A stretch of 64,000 bases of DNA, from assembly GCF_038066635.1 (NCBI RefSeq), contig NZ_JBBUTI010000005.1, positions 310,001 through 374,000 on the forward strand. The letters run 5' to 3'. Both the position numbers and the translations under genes were made by a program. This stretch comes from Ideonella margarita. GTDB taxonomy: Bacteria; Pseudomonadota; Gammaproteobacteria; Burkholderiales; Burkholderiaceae_C. This document shows positions 17,794 through 25,645 of this stretch, in pieces. Each line of letters begins with the position of its first letter. Position 1 is the stretch's first letter. The notes beneath the pieces are model-generated. The model saw only the letters and a program-made list of their open reading frames with translations, did not search any database and was not told where the DNA came from.

Positions 17794-17820
17794 GTAAAAC
17801 TGGCACGGCCCCCTGCGCAA
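17791..17820 (-). promoter_or_regulatory. Promoter of the paa operon
   Basis: On the minus strand TTGCGC (17820-17815) and TACATT (17796-17791) are 18 bases apart. The likely start point falls within the palindrome at about 17784, giving a 5' leader of about 20 bases before paaH. Confidence 0.6.
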
Positions 17821-17843
17821 GCGCCGCCGGGCGGTGAAAACCC

Positions 17844-20396
17844 TCAGTCTCGAAGCGCGTGCCCGACCACCTGCCGCTGCGGCGGCAGTGCGTTGCCGGA
17901 CAAGGCCTGATCGACCTCCCGGAGCATCACCGCCAGTTCGAAGGGCTTGGTGATGTAGGCGTTGAAACCCGCCCGCAGCGCGTCATGGATGAACTCGGGC
18001 ATGGCATTGGCAGAGACCGCCAGCGCCGTCAGCCCCGCCTGCCCCGGCAAGGCCCGCAGCCGGCCCAGCAGCGTGGCACCGTCACCGTCCGGCAACATCA
18101 TGTCGATCAGGGTCAGCCGCGGCGGATGCCGGCGCGCCATGACGATCGCCTCTGCCATCGACCCGGCGAATTGCAACACCAGCCCGGGCCGTCGCGACAG
18201 GCAGGCGCGCACCAGCTCCCGGTTCACCGGTTCGTCCTCAACCACCAGCACCACGCCCTGCGCAGCGGAGTCGACCGCGAGCACGCGCTGCAGGGACGCG
18301 TCGAAGCTCGCCATCGAGCTGGCGGCAGACACGGTGGGCGCCGGCGCCTGCGCGGCCGGCAGCACCAGCGTGAACGTGCTGCCCACGTTCACCACGCTGT
18401 GCACCCGCAGATCCCCCTGCATCAGCCGCACCAGCCGCTGGCAGATGGCCAGGCCGATGCCGGTGCCGGCAATGCCGCCGTTTTCGCGGCCGAGGCGGTT
18501 GAAGGGCTGGAACAGTTGCGCCTGCTGGGCGGCCGTCATGCCCAGCCCGGTGTCGATGACGGCCAGCTCCACGCGGTCGTCGACCAGGCGGGCGGCCAGC
18601 GTCACCTGGCCGCCGGGCCGGTTGTACTTGATGGCGTTGGACAGCAGGTTGATCAGTACCTGGCGCAGGCGCACGGCATCGGCCTCCACCCAGGGCGCCG
18701 GGCTCATGGCGCCAACCGGGTCGTCCTCGATCACCAGAGACACCCGATTGGCCAGGGCCTCGGTCTGCAAGGTCGACAGCACCTCCTGCAGCAATGGCCG
18801 CAAGGGCAAGGCCTCCGGGCGCAGGTGGATGACATCGGCATCGAGCCGGGACAAGTCGAGCAGGTCGTCGATCAAGGCCAGCAGGTGCCGACCAGCGCCG
18901 AGCACGCGGTCGACATGCACCTGATGAGGCCGCGCCAGCGGCGCCTGCCGGTCGCTCAGCAGGAGCTGCGAAAAACCCAGGATGGCGTTCAGCGGTGTAC
19001 GCAGCTCATGGCTCATCCGCGACATGAACGCGCTCTTGGCCTGGTTGGCACGTTCCGCCAGCACACGACCCCGCTCGGCTTCCTCGGCGGCCTTGCGGCT
19101 GCTGATGTCGCGCATCACCACATTGGCCAGCCCGTTGCCCTGCGCCTGCTGCCGGTCCAGCGACGCCGACAGTTCGGCCTCGAAGGCCTGGCCGCCTCGC
19201 CGCCGCAATTGCACCGCCACCAGCCCCTGACCGTCTGAAGGCAGCTCGGCAAACCAGCTGCGGGCCTCGTCGCCCCCCGATTCACATTGCTCGAACAGCG
19301 AGGTACCCAGCAGCTCGTTCGCCGACACCCCCAGCAGCTTGCCCGCCGCGGGGTTGGCCGCGCGAATGACACCCGCCAGATCGACCCCCAGCACGCCATC
19401 CAGGTTCTGGTCGAACAGTTGCCGGTAGCGGGCCTCGCTCTGCGCCAGCCGGCTCATGGCCATGCGCTGACGTTGCCGGTTGCGCATCAGCACGGCGGCC
19501 AGCACGATGATCAGCACCGACCAGGCTGTTGCGCCGGCCACATGCACCATCGCGCGCTGGTGCACCGGCCCCATCACCACCGACACCGACGACGCCACCT
19601 CGGCCACCAGCGGAAACCGCTCCAGCTGCCGGTAGCTGACCAGCAACCGGCTGCCGTCCGCATCGGGCCGACCCTCGTAGTTGCCGAAAGGAGCATGCCG
19701 GAGTTCGCTGAACAGCTGCGACTGCGACACCCGCTGGCCAAAGCTCACGCGCTCGCCACGGCGCTGCACGCGGGTGACACCGTCAAGGCCGATCAAGGCC
19801 ATCGACGCGTCGGCATCGAGATTCGAGCGCAGCAGGCCGCCGCTGAACATTTCGGGCCGCACCGACACCAGCACCACACCACCAAATTCACCATTCGCCA
19901 GCGTGATGCGGCGCGTCAGCGTCAGCACCCAGACACCCGTCTGCTTGCCCTGCAAAGGCACGCCCATGAACGGCACATCACGCGTCTCGCCCCTGTGCCA
20001 GATGAAGTATTCGCGCTCGGCCACCGATGTAGGCACGCCCGCGCGCAGCGACAGTTGAACCTGGCCAGTGGCATCCACCACGCCGATGTTGGTGATGCTG
20101 CCTTCGTCGACCTGCAGCTCGGTCAGCCAGGCCGCCACGTCGCGGGGCGGGTTCGGGCCGGTGAAATCGCGGCGTGCAACGCGCAGCAACTGATCAAGCG
20201 AATCCAGCGACTGCTCGACCTGCAGCTGCTGGGCCAGCACCAGGTTGTCGTTGCGTTGCACCTCGGCCAGCAGGCTTTGGTGCCGATCCAGCGCGATGAG
20301 CCCCGCCGCAATGCTCCAGACCAGCAAACACGCCGCCAACGCACCCTTGACGAGCGAATTGCTGAAGAACCGCGCCGGAAGACTGGATACCGCCAT
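17844..20396 (-). CDS. Hybrid sensor histidine kinase with periplasmic Cache-like sensor
   Basis: An 850-residue membrane kinase. Transmembrane segments lie near residues 18-36 and 285-303, enclosing a periplasmic region of about 245 residues with the Cache-like features SITNIGVVDATGQVQLS, EREYFIWHR and GGVVLVSVRPEMF. A PAS domain follows at about 320-440 (YRQLFDQNLDGVLGVDL), then the phosphorylation helix with His463 in MSHELRTPLN, an ATPase domain (LINLLSNAIKYNRPGG, DTGLGM, GTGIGLAICQRL), and a C-terminal receiver with acceptor Asp765 in LIDMMLPDGDG and Lys in YITKPFE. There is no HPt domain or adjacent response regulator, so the output partner lies elsewhere. It diverges from the RlmN-family gene. 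Confidence 0.93.
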   Translation of the reverse strand: MAVSSLPARFFSNSLVKGALAACLLVWSIAAGLIALDRHQSLLAEVQRNDNLVLAQQLQVEQSLDSLDQLLRVARRDFTGPNPPRDVAAWLTELQVDEGSITNIGVVDATGQVQLSLRAGVPTSVAEREYFIWHRGETRDVPFMGVPLQGKQTGVWVLTLTRRITLANGEFGGVVLVSVRPEMFSGGLLRSNLDADASMALIGLDGVTRVQRRGERVSFGQRVSQSQLFSELRHAPFGNYEGRPDADGSRLLVSYRQLERFPLVAEVASSVSVVMGPVHQRAMVHVAGATAWSVLIIVLAAVLMRNRQRQRMAMSRLAQSEARYRQLFDQNLDGVLGVDLAGVIRAANPAAGKLLGVSANELLGTSLFEQCESGGDEARSWFAELPSDGQGLVAVQLRRRGGQAFEAELSASLDRQQAQGNGLANVVMRDISSRKAAEEAERGRVLAERANQAKSAFMSRMSHELRTPLNAILGFSQLLLSDRQAPLARPHQVHVDRVLGAGRHLLALIDDLLDLSRLDADVIHLRPEALPLRPLLQEVLSTLQTEALANRVSLVIEDDPVGAMSPAPWVEADAVRLRQVLINLLSNAIKYNRPGGQVTLAARLVDDRVELAVIDTGLGMTAAQQAQLFQPFNRLGRENGGIAGTGIGLAICQRLVRLMQGDLRVHSVVNVGSTFTLVLPAAQAPAPTVSAASSMASFDASLQRVLAVDSAAQGVVLVVEDEPVNRELVRACLSRRPGLVLQFAGSMAEAIVMARRHPPRLTLIDMMLPDGDGATLLGRLRALPGQAGLTALAVSANAMPEFIHDALRAGFNAYITKPFELAVMLREVDQALSGNALPPQRQVVGHALRD

Positions 20397-20479
20397 GCAC
20401 TACCGCCTTGACAGAGGAAACCTCCGCGAAATCGACTGGGTCATGTGACGAGAGCTTGCAATTTACGCCTCCCCTACGA

Positions 20480-20542
20480 AATTGCACACTGTCCTGTCGG
20501 GGGAGTCAGACGATTCCCCGCAGCCTGAATTGCCTACACTGT
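20480..20542. repeat. Direct repeat and imperfect palindrome in the kinase/RlmN gap
   Basis: aattgcacactgt (20480-20492) recurs in near copy as aattgcctacactgt (20528-20542). Between them ggggagtc (20500-20507) and gattcccc (20512-20519) form an inverted repeat with one mismatch. TACACT in the second repeat could be a -10 box for the RlmN-family gene. Confidence 0.45.
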
Positions 20543-20595
20543 GTGCCCGGCCCGGTGGCGACACACCGTGGTTCCTGCCGACGGCTCTTCATCCC

Positions 20596-21627
20596 ATGCG
20601 CATTTCTGATTTCAAAACCCGTCTCCAGGACCTGGGCGCCCTGCCCGCCCACACCCAGCGCATCCTGCGGCATTGGGTGCAGGCCCGCCCGCTGGACGGC
20701 GGACGCAGCAAGAACGAGCACTTCCTGCCGGCCCAGGTGCGCGCCGAGCTGCCCGCGCTGTGGGCCGAGCTGCACGGGCTGGTGCAGGAAAAGTCGATGC
20801 ACCCGGCCGAAGACGGCTCTGCCCGCTTGCTGGTGGGCCTGAACGATGGCCAGACCGTGGAAACCGTGCTGCTGCCGCGCGACGGGCTGTGCGTGTCGAG
20901 CCAGGTGGGCTGCGCCGTGGGTTGCCAGTTCTGCATGACGGGCACCGAGGGCCTGATCCGCCAGGTGGGCAGCGCAGAAATCGTGGCTCAGGTGGCCCTG
21001 GCCCGCAAACATCGTCCGGTGAAGAAGGTCGTGTTCATGGGCATGGGCGAGCCAGCCCACAACCTGGACAACGTGATGGAGGCCATCGAGTTGCTCGGCA
21101 CGCTGGGCAACATCGGCCACAAGCAGCTGGTGTTCTCGACCGTGGGTGATGAGCGCGTGTTCGAGGTGCTCGACGCCGGGCCGGTGAAGCCGGCGCTGGC
21201 GCTGTCGCTGCACACCACCCGCGCCGATTTGCGAGCCAGCCTGCTGCCACGCGCCCCCCGCCTGACGCCGGACGAGCTGGTTGAGTTGAGCGAAGACTAC
21301 GCACGCCGCACCGGCTACCCGGTGCAGGTGCAATGGACGCTGCTGGACGGGGTGAACGACACGCCCGAGGAAATCGACGGCATCGTGCGGCTGCTGACCG
21401 GCAAGTACGCCATCCTCAACATGATTCCGTACAACGCAGTGCCCGAGATGCCCTGGCAGCGGCCAAGCTGGGAGAAGGCCGCGGCCATTGCGCGCACGCT
21501 GCACCAGCGCGGCATCCTGACCAAGCTGCGCAACTCGGCCGGGCAGGACGTGGAAGGTGGCTGCGGCCAGCTGCGCGCCCGCGAAGCCGTGGGCCGGCCC
21601 CGCAGCATCCGCATCCTGCCGGCATGA
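20596..21627 (+). CDS. RlmN/Cfr-family radical SAM RNA methyltransferase
   Basis: A 343-residue protein. The radical SAM cluster cysteines are 106, 110 and 113 (GCAVGCQFC); the two extra cysteines of the RlmN mechanism are present as Cys99 in LCVSSQVGC and Cys323 in EGGCGQL, the one that would carry the transient methyl group. GMGEPAHNLDNV and STVGDERVFEVL are family blocks. RlmN makes 2-methyladenosine in 23S rRNA (A2503) and some tRNAs. The protein is shorter than typical RlmN (about 380), and in Burkholderiales the main rlmN normally lies near ndk/ispG, so this may be a second, divergent paralogue. I leave the symbol blank. A bidirectional hairpin follows at once. Confidence 0.85.
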   Translation: MRISDFKTRLQDLGALPAHTQRILRHWVQARPLDGGRSKNEHFLPAQVRAELPALWAELHGLVQEKSMHPAEDGSARLLVGLNDGQTVETVLLPRDGLCVSSQVGCAVGCQFCMTGTEGLIRQVGSAEIVAQVALARKHRPVKKVVFMGMGEPAHNLDNVMEAIELLGTLGNIGHKQLVFSTVGDERVFEVLDAGPVKPALALSLHTTRADLRASLLPRAPRLTPDELVELSEDYARRTGYPVQVQWTLLDGVNDTPEEIDGIVRLLTGKYAILNMIPYNAVPEMPWQRPSWEKAAAIARTLHQRGILTKLRNSAGQDVEGGCGQLRAREAVGRPRSIRILPA

Positions 21628-21628
21628 A

Positions 21629-21653
21629 AAAACCGGCCTCAGGGGCCGGTTTT
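21629..21653. terminator. Bidirectional terminator between the RlmN-family gene and eda
   Basis: aaaaccggcc (21629-21638) and ggccggtttt (21644-21653) form a 10-bp stem with a 5-base loop. The A run on one side and T run on the other let it work for both convergent genes. Confidence 0.85.
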
Positions 21654-21661
21654 GCAATCGA

Positions 21662-22285
21662 TCAGCGACGCAGCGCGCCAGCTTCCTTGGCGAGCTGCGT
21701 GATGCGGGCCCAATCGCCCGCCTTCACCGCGTCCGCCGGGGTCAGCCAGGAACCACCGCACACCTTGACGTTCGGCAGGCCGAGGAAGTCAGGCGCCGTG
21801 GCCGGCGTGATGCCGCCGGTCGGGCAGAACACCACGTCCGGGAAAGGGCCCGCCAGGGCCTTCAACATGGGAATACCGCCGGCGGCCGTGGCCGGGAAGA
21901 ACTTCAGGAAGTTCAGGCCGTCCGCCTGCGCCGCCATCACTTCGCTGGCCGTGGCGACGCCCGGCAGCAAAGGCAGGCCGACTTCGCGGCAGGCCGCACC
22001 CACCTCGGCGGTGTAACCCGGGCTGACACCAAACACGGCACCCGCCGCCTTGGCCGCACGCGCATCTGCCGCGCTGCGGATGGTGCCTGCGCCGACGATG
22101 GCACCCGGCACCGCGCACATCGCACGAATGGCCTCCAGCGCCACCGGCGTGCGCAGCGTCACCTCCAGCACACGCACACCACCCGCCACCAGCGCCTCCG
22201 CCAGGGGCACCGCGTCCTCCAGACGATCAATCACGATCACCGGAATCACCGGGCCATGCGTCACCAAATCAAGCGTGTTCATCAT
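21662..22285 (-). CDS. eda: KDPG aldolase Eda
   Basis: A 207-residue class I aldolase splitting 2-keto-3-deoxy-6-phosphogluconate to pyruvate and glyceraldehyde 3-phosphate. The Schiff-base lysine is K128 in NFLKFFPA; the catalytic Glu is in VLEVTLRTP and the Thr in GAGTIRS. PTGGITPATAPDFL is the phosphate-binding region. I start at the ATG at 22285; a TTG one codon earlier and a second ATG just after are both possible. There is no clear ribosome site. The gene lies 37 bases after edd and completes the Entner-Doudoroff route with it. Confidence 0.94.
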   Translation of the reverse strand: MMNTLDLVTHGPVIPVIVIDRLEDAVPLAEALVAGGVRVLEVTLRTPVALEAIRAMCAVPGAIVGAGTIRSAADARAAKAAGAVFGVSPGYTAEVGAACREVGLPLLPGVATASEVMAAQADGLNFLKFFPATAAGGIPMLKALAGPFPDVVFCPTGGITPATAPDFLGLPNVKVCGGSWLTPADAVKAGDWARITQLAKEAGALRR

Positions 22286-22322
22286 CAAAATTGGGGTCAG
22301 AGTCAGTTAAATGAGGTGCGGC

Positions 22323-24146
22323 TCACAGCCACGAGCAAGCGCCTTCTTCGGCGGCATTGACGTTGCGGCGCAGGCCGGCAAACAGCTCTCGGCCCAGGCC
22401 GTAGCCATGCGCATCGGCCAGCGCGTCGTCGCGCACGGCCGGCACACGGGCGGCCCATTCGGCCTCGGAGACCAGCGCTTCCAGCGTGCCGGCAACGGCG
22501 TCCAGACGGATCAAGTCACCTGTGCGGACCTTGCCGAGCGGACCGCCCGACAGCGCTTCCGGGCTGACATGGATGGCGGCCGGCACCTTGCCTGACGCGC
22601 CGCTCATGCGGCCATCAGTGACCAGCGCCACCTTGAAACCACGGCCCTGCAGCACGGCCAGCGGCGGGGTGAGCTTGTGCAGCTCAGGCATGCCGTTGGC
22701 CTGCGGACCCTGGAAGCGGACGACAGCGATGAAGTCACGGTCCAGCTCGCCCGCCTTGAAGGCGTTCTGCAGGGATTCCTGGGTCTCGAACACGATCGCC
22801 GGGGCTTCCACCACATGGCGGTCTTCCGGCACGGCCGACACCTTGATGACCGAGCGGCCCAGGTTGCCGGCCAGCAGCTTCAAGCCGCCCGTGGCAGAGA
22901 ACGGTGCAGCCACACCGCGCAGCACCGTCTCGTCGCCGCTGGCTTCGGGCAGGTCTTGCCAGGCCACGCCGGCCGCCTGCAGCACCGGCTGCTGGGCCTG
23001 GGCGCGCAAACCGCCCGCGGCCACGGCACCGGCATCGGCATGCATCAGGCCGCCGTCCATCAGCTCACGCAGCACGAAGCTGGTGCCACCCGCTGCCTGG
23101 AACTGGTTCACGTCAGCAGAGCCGTTCGGATAGACACGCGCCAGCAGCGGCACCACGGCCGACAGATCGGAGAAGTCGGTCCAGTCGATCAGGATGCCCG
23201 CGGCACGCGCCACCGCCACCCAGTGGATCAGGTGGTTGGTGGAACCGCCAGTGGCGAGCAGCGCGACCATTGCGTTGACGATGCAGCGCTCGTCGACCAG
23301 GTGACCGATGGGCATGTCGCGGCGCGACGGCAGCAGGTCGAGCACCGTGCCCACGGCTTCGCGGGTCAGGGCCTCGCGCAGCGGCGTGCCCGGGTGAATG
23401 AACGCGGCGCCTGGCAGGTGCAGGCCCATGGCTTCCAGCAGCATCTGGTTCGAATTGGCAGTGCCGTAGAAGGTGCAGGTGCCGGGGCTGTGATACGCGG
23501 CCTGCTCGGCCTTCAGCAACTCGTCGCGGCCGACCAGGCCTTGCGCCGCCTGCTCACGCACCTTGGCCTTGTCGCCATTCGACAAGCCCGACGCCATCGG
23601 ACCAGCCGGAATGAACACGCACGGCAGATGGCCGAATTGCAGGGCGCCGATCAGCAGGCCCGGCACGATCTTGTCGCAGATGCCCAGCAGCAGGGCGGCG
23701 TCAAACACGTCGTGCGACAGGGCGATGGCCGTGCTCATCGCGATGGTGTCGCGCGAGAACAGGCTGAGCTCCATGCCGGCGTAACCCTGGGTGACGCCGT
23801 CGCACATCGCGGGCACGCCGCCGGCCACCTGGACCGTGGCACCGAGTTTCAGCGCGGTTTCACGAATGATTGCGGGATAACCCTCGTAGGGCTGGTGCGC
23901 CGACAGCATGTCGTTGTACGCCGTGACGATGCCGATGTTGGGGGCCTTCTCGGCCACCACACGGAATTTGTCAGAGCCCGGCATGCCGGCGAACGCGTGG
24001 GCCACATTGGCGCAGCCCATGCGGTCTACCCCGCGAGGGCGACGGCGCATGGCGTCCACACGTTGCAGGTAGGCGCCGCGCAAGGTGGCGCTGCGCTCAC
24101 GGATGCGCGCGGTGACCGCAGCGACTACAGGGTTCAGAGTGCTCAT
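22323..24146 (-). CDS. edd: 6-phosphogluconate dehydratase Edd
   Basis: A 607-residue Fe-S dehydratase that turns 6-phosphogluconate into KDPG. It belongs to the IlvD/Edd family: VPAMCDGVTQGYAGMELSLF, LGICDKIVPGLL and GTCTFYGTANSNQMLLEAMG supply the cluster cysteines, and GRMSGASGKVPAAIH is the C-terminal signature. Length equals that of E. coli Edd. The start MSTLNPVVAAVTARI at 24146 has a well-placed promoter 36 bases upstream. It is the first gene of the edd-eda unit; zwf and pgl are not in the window. Confidence 0.95.
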   Translation of the reverse strand: MSTLNPVVAAVTARIRERSATLRGAYLQRVDAMRRRPRGVDRMGCANVAHAFAGMPGSDKFRVVAEKAPNIGIVTAYNDMLSAHQPYEGYPAIIRETALKLGATVQVAGGVPAMCDGVTQGYAGMELSLFSRDTIAMSTAIALSHDVFDAALLLGICDKIVPGLLIGALQFGHLPCVFIPAGPMASGLSNGDKAKVREQAAQGLVGRDELLKAEQAAYHSPGTCTFYGTANSNQMLLEAMGLHLPGAAFIHPGTPLREALTREAVGTVLDLLPSRRDMPIGHLVDERCIVNAMVALLATGGSTNHLIHWVAVARAAGILIDWTDFSDLSAVVPLLARVYPNGSADVNQFQAAGGTSFVLRELMDGGLMHADAGAVAAGGLRAQAQQPVLQAAGVAWQDLPEASGDETVLRGVAAPFSATGGLKLLAGNLGRSVIKVSAVPEDRHVVEAPAIVFETQESLQNAFKAGELDRDFIAVVRFQGPQANGMPELHKLTPPLAVLQGRGFKVALVTDGRMSGASGKVPAAIHVSPEALSGGPLGKVRTGDLIRLDAVAGTLEALVSEAEWAARVPAVRDDALADAHGYGLGRELFAGLRRNVNAAEEGACSWL

Positions 24147-24181
24147 GGACCGAATGGGTTGGGGTCGTAACCGATTCGGCA

Positions 24182-24210
24182 ATTATCACGTAACTAGGTT
24201 ACATGGTCAA
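24182..24210 (-). promoter_or_regulatory. edd promoter with a palindrome in the spacer
   Basis: On the minus strand TTGACC (24210-24205) and GATAAT (24187-24182) are exactly 17 bases apart, a strong sigma-70 pair. Inside the spacer, gtaac and gttac are arranged as an inverted repeat around tag (24190-24202). This resembles the TGTAR...YTACA plan of HexR sites, the KDPG-sensing repressor of edd genes in proteobacteria, but the match is partial. Confidence 0.75.
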
Positions 24211-24237
24211 ACCAAGAACATCCCCTGACACGAGGGT

Positions 24238-24855
24238 TCAGAAGGTCGACAAAGGACTGCCGTCGTCAGCAGCGGCCAGCATGCGCGCCATGTCATCAAC
24301 CGTGTCGAGGTCTTCCAGCACGCCCGGGTCGTCGAGCTCCAGCGCATGCGCCGGGTAGCGTGCCAGCACGCGGCGGGCGCCGTCGGGGCCGCTCAGGCGC
24401 ACGAGGTCAGAGTACAGCTCGGCGCTGAAACCCACAGGGTGCCCGCGCCGCCCATGGAACTGCGCAAAACACACCGGATGCTGGCCCAGCTGCGCTGCCA
24501 CCGCGTTCAGGCTGTCGGGGCGCACGAGCGGCATGTCGCCGGGAAGAATCAGCCAGCCACCGGCACCGGCCCGTGCAGAGACGCCCGCGGCGATTGAGTC
24601 TCCCATGCCACCTGCGCCCGGCCCCTGCGGGCCCGTCAGCACGACGATGTCGCGTCGCGCCACCCAGTGCTTGGCGTCGTCTACCAGCGCGGGCGTGGTG
24701 ACCACCACCACCGGCAAGCCACTGGCAATCGCCCGACCCACGGTTTGTCCCAGCACGGTGGACGTGCCGAAGGGCTCCGCGAGCTTGTGCCGCGGACCGG
24801 CATAGCGTGACCCGAGACCAGCGGCCAGAACGATCACGACGGGGGAAGAACTCAT
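24238..24855 (-). CDS. MobA-like nucleotidyltransferase
   Basis: A 205-residue NTP-transferase. The nucleotide-binding start VIVLAAGLGSRYAGPRHKLA matches the LAAG-x-S/G-x-R-x-G...K pattern; LILPGDMPLVRP supplies the Asp that binds magnesium, and GRRGHPVGFS is the family's G-HP block. Closest in style to MocA/MobA enzymes that attach CMP or GMP to molybdopterin, or to the accessory proteins of xanthine-dehydrogenase-type hydroxylases. No molybdoenzyme genes are nearby, so the exact role is open. The start at 24855 is preferred over upstream codons that lack similarity. It diverges from pdxH. Confidence 0.82.
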   Translation of the reverse strand: MSSSPVVIVLAAGLGSRYAGPRHKLAEPFGTSTVLGQTVGRAIASGLPVVVVTTPALVDDAKHWVARRDIVVLTGPQGPGAGGMGDSIAAGVSARAGAGGWLILPGDMPLVRPDSLNAVAAQLGQHPVCFAQFHGRRGHPVGFSAELYSDLVRLSGPDGARRVLARYPAHALELDDPGVLEDLDTVDDMARMLAAADDGSPLSTF

Positions 24856-24882
24856 GCAGAAAGCCAAAGTGAAGCGTGAGGT

Positions 24883-24896
24883 TGTAACTAGTTTCA
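24883..24896. promoter_or_regulatory. Second TGTAAC-TAG-type palindrome, before the MobA-like gene
   Basis: tgtaactagtttca is a near-palindrome sharing the eight bases gtaactag with the inverted repeat in the edd promoter about 690 bases away. It lies 28 bases before the MobA-like start. It may be a second site for the same regulator, or chance. Confidence 0.3.
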
Positions 24897-24971
24897 GAGA
24901 ATGGGTGCGAACCGGCAGCAAACACAGTCGGACGATCACCTAAGGCATTTCCCTCGACCTACACTGCCCCC

Positions 24972-25610
24972 ATGGAAGACCTTGCCCACCTGCGGAAAAG
25001 CTATGAGCGTGATGCGCTCGAGGAAGACGCTGCGGCCGACCAGCCGATGCGCCAATTTGAACAATGGTTGCATGAGGCACTGACGGCCAACATCCCCGAG
25101 CCCAATGCCATGACGCTGGCGACGGTCGGGCCGGACGGCCGCCCGTCGACCCGCATCGTGCTGATCAAGGGCTCTGACGCCCGCGGCATTGTCTGGTACA
25201 CCAACTACGACAGCCGCAAGGGTCGCGAGCTGGCTGCCCATCCATTTGCCGCGCTGCAGTTCCACTGGGTGGAGCAGGAGCGCGTGGTTCGCATCGAAGG
25301 CCGCGTCGAACGGGTGAGTGACGAGGAATCCGATGCGTATTTCCAGTCACGGCCACTGGATTCTCGCCTCGGAGCCTGGGCCTCGCCACAGAGCCAGGTG
25401 ATCAGCTCGCGGGCGGTGCTGGTTGCGAATGCCGCCAAGGCCGCAGCGCAGCACGGTCTGCACCCGCCGCGCCCGCCCCACTGGGGTGGCTTCCGGCTGG
25501 TGCCAGACACCTGGGAGTTCTGGCAGGGCCGCAAATCCCGGCTGCATGACCGTCTGCGCTACACACTGGCACAGAACGGCCAGTGGCAGCGAGACCGACT
25601 GGCCCCCTGA
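24972..25610 (+). CDS. pdxH: Pyridoxine/pyridoxamine 5'-phosphate oxidase PdxH
   Basis: A 212-residue FMN enzyme that makes pyridoxal phosphate. Family blocks are AMTLATVGPDGRPSTRIVLIKG (FMN binding), YTNYDSRKGRELAAHPFAAL, RIEGRVERVS and the C-terminal WGGFRLVPDTWEFWQGRKSRLHDR with the substrate-binding Arg and His; only parts are quoted. Length is typical. A TACACT box ends just 7 bases before the ATG, so the transcript may start at or next to the start codon. It converges on the TonB-receptor gene across a short hairpin. Confidence 0.95.
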   Translation: MEDLAHLRKSYERDALEEDAAADQPMRQFEQWLHEALTANIPEPNAMTLATVGPDGRPSTRIVLIKGSDARGIVWYTNYDSRKGRELAAHPFAALQFHWVEQERVVRIEGRVERVSDEESDAYFQSRPLDSRLGAWASPQSQVISSRAVLVANAAKAAAQHGLHPPRPPHWGGFRLVPDTWEFWQGRKSRLHDRLRYTLAQNGQWQRDRLAP

Positions 25611-25615
25611 ACGAA

Positions 25616-25636
25616 GCGCCCCACTCTTCGGGGCGC
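25616..25636. terminator. Hairpin between convergent pdxH and TonB-receptor genes
   Basis: gcgcccc (25616-25622) pairs with ggggcgc (25630-25636) around a 7-base loop. It lies in the 35-base gap between the two stop codons. There is no T run, so termination strength is unclear. Confidence 0.5.
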
Positions 25637-25645
25637 CTCGTCAGA

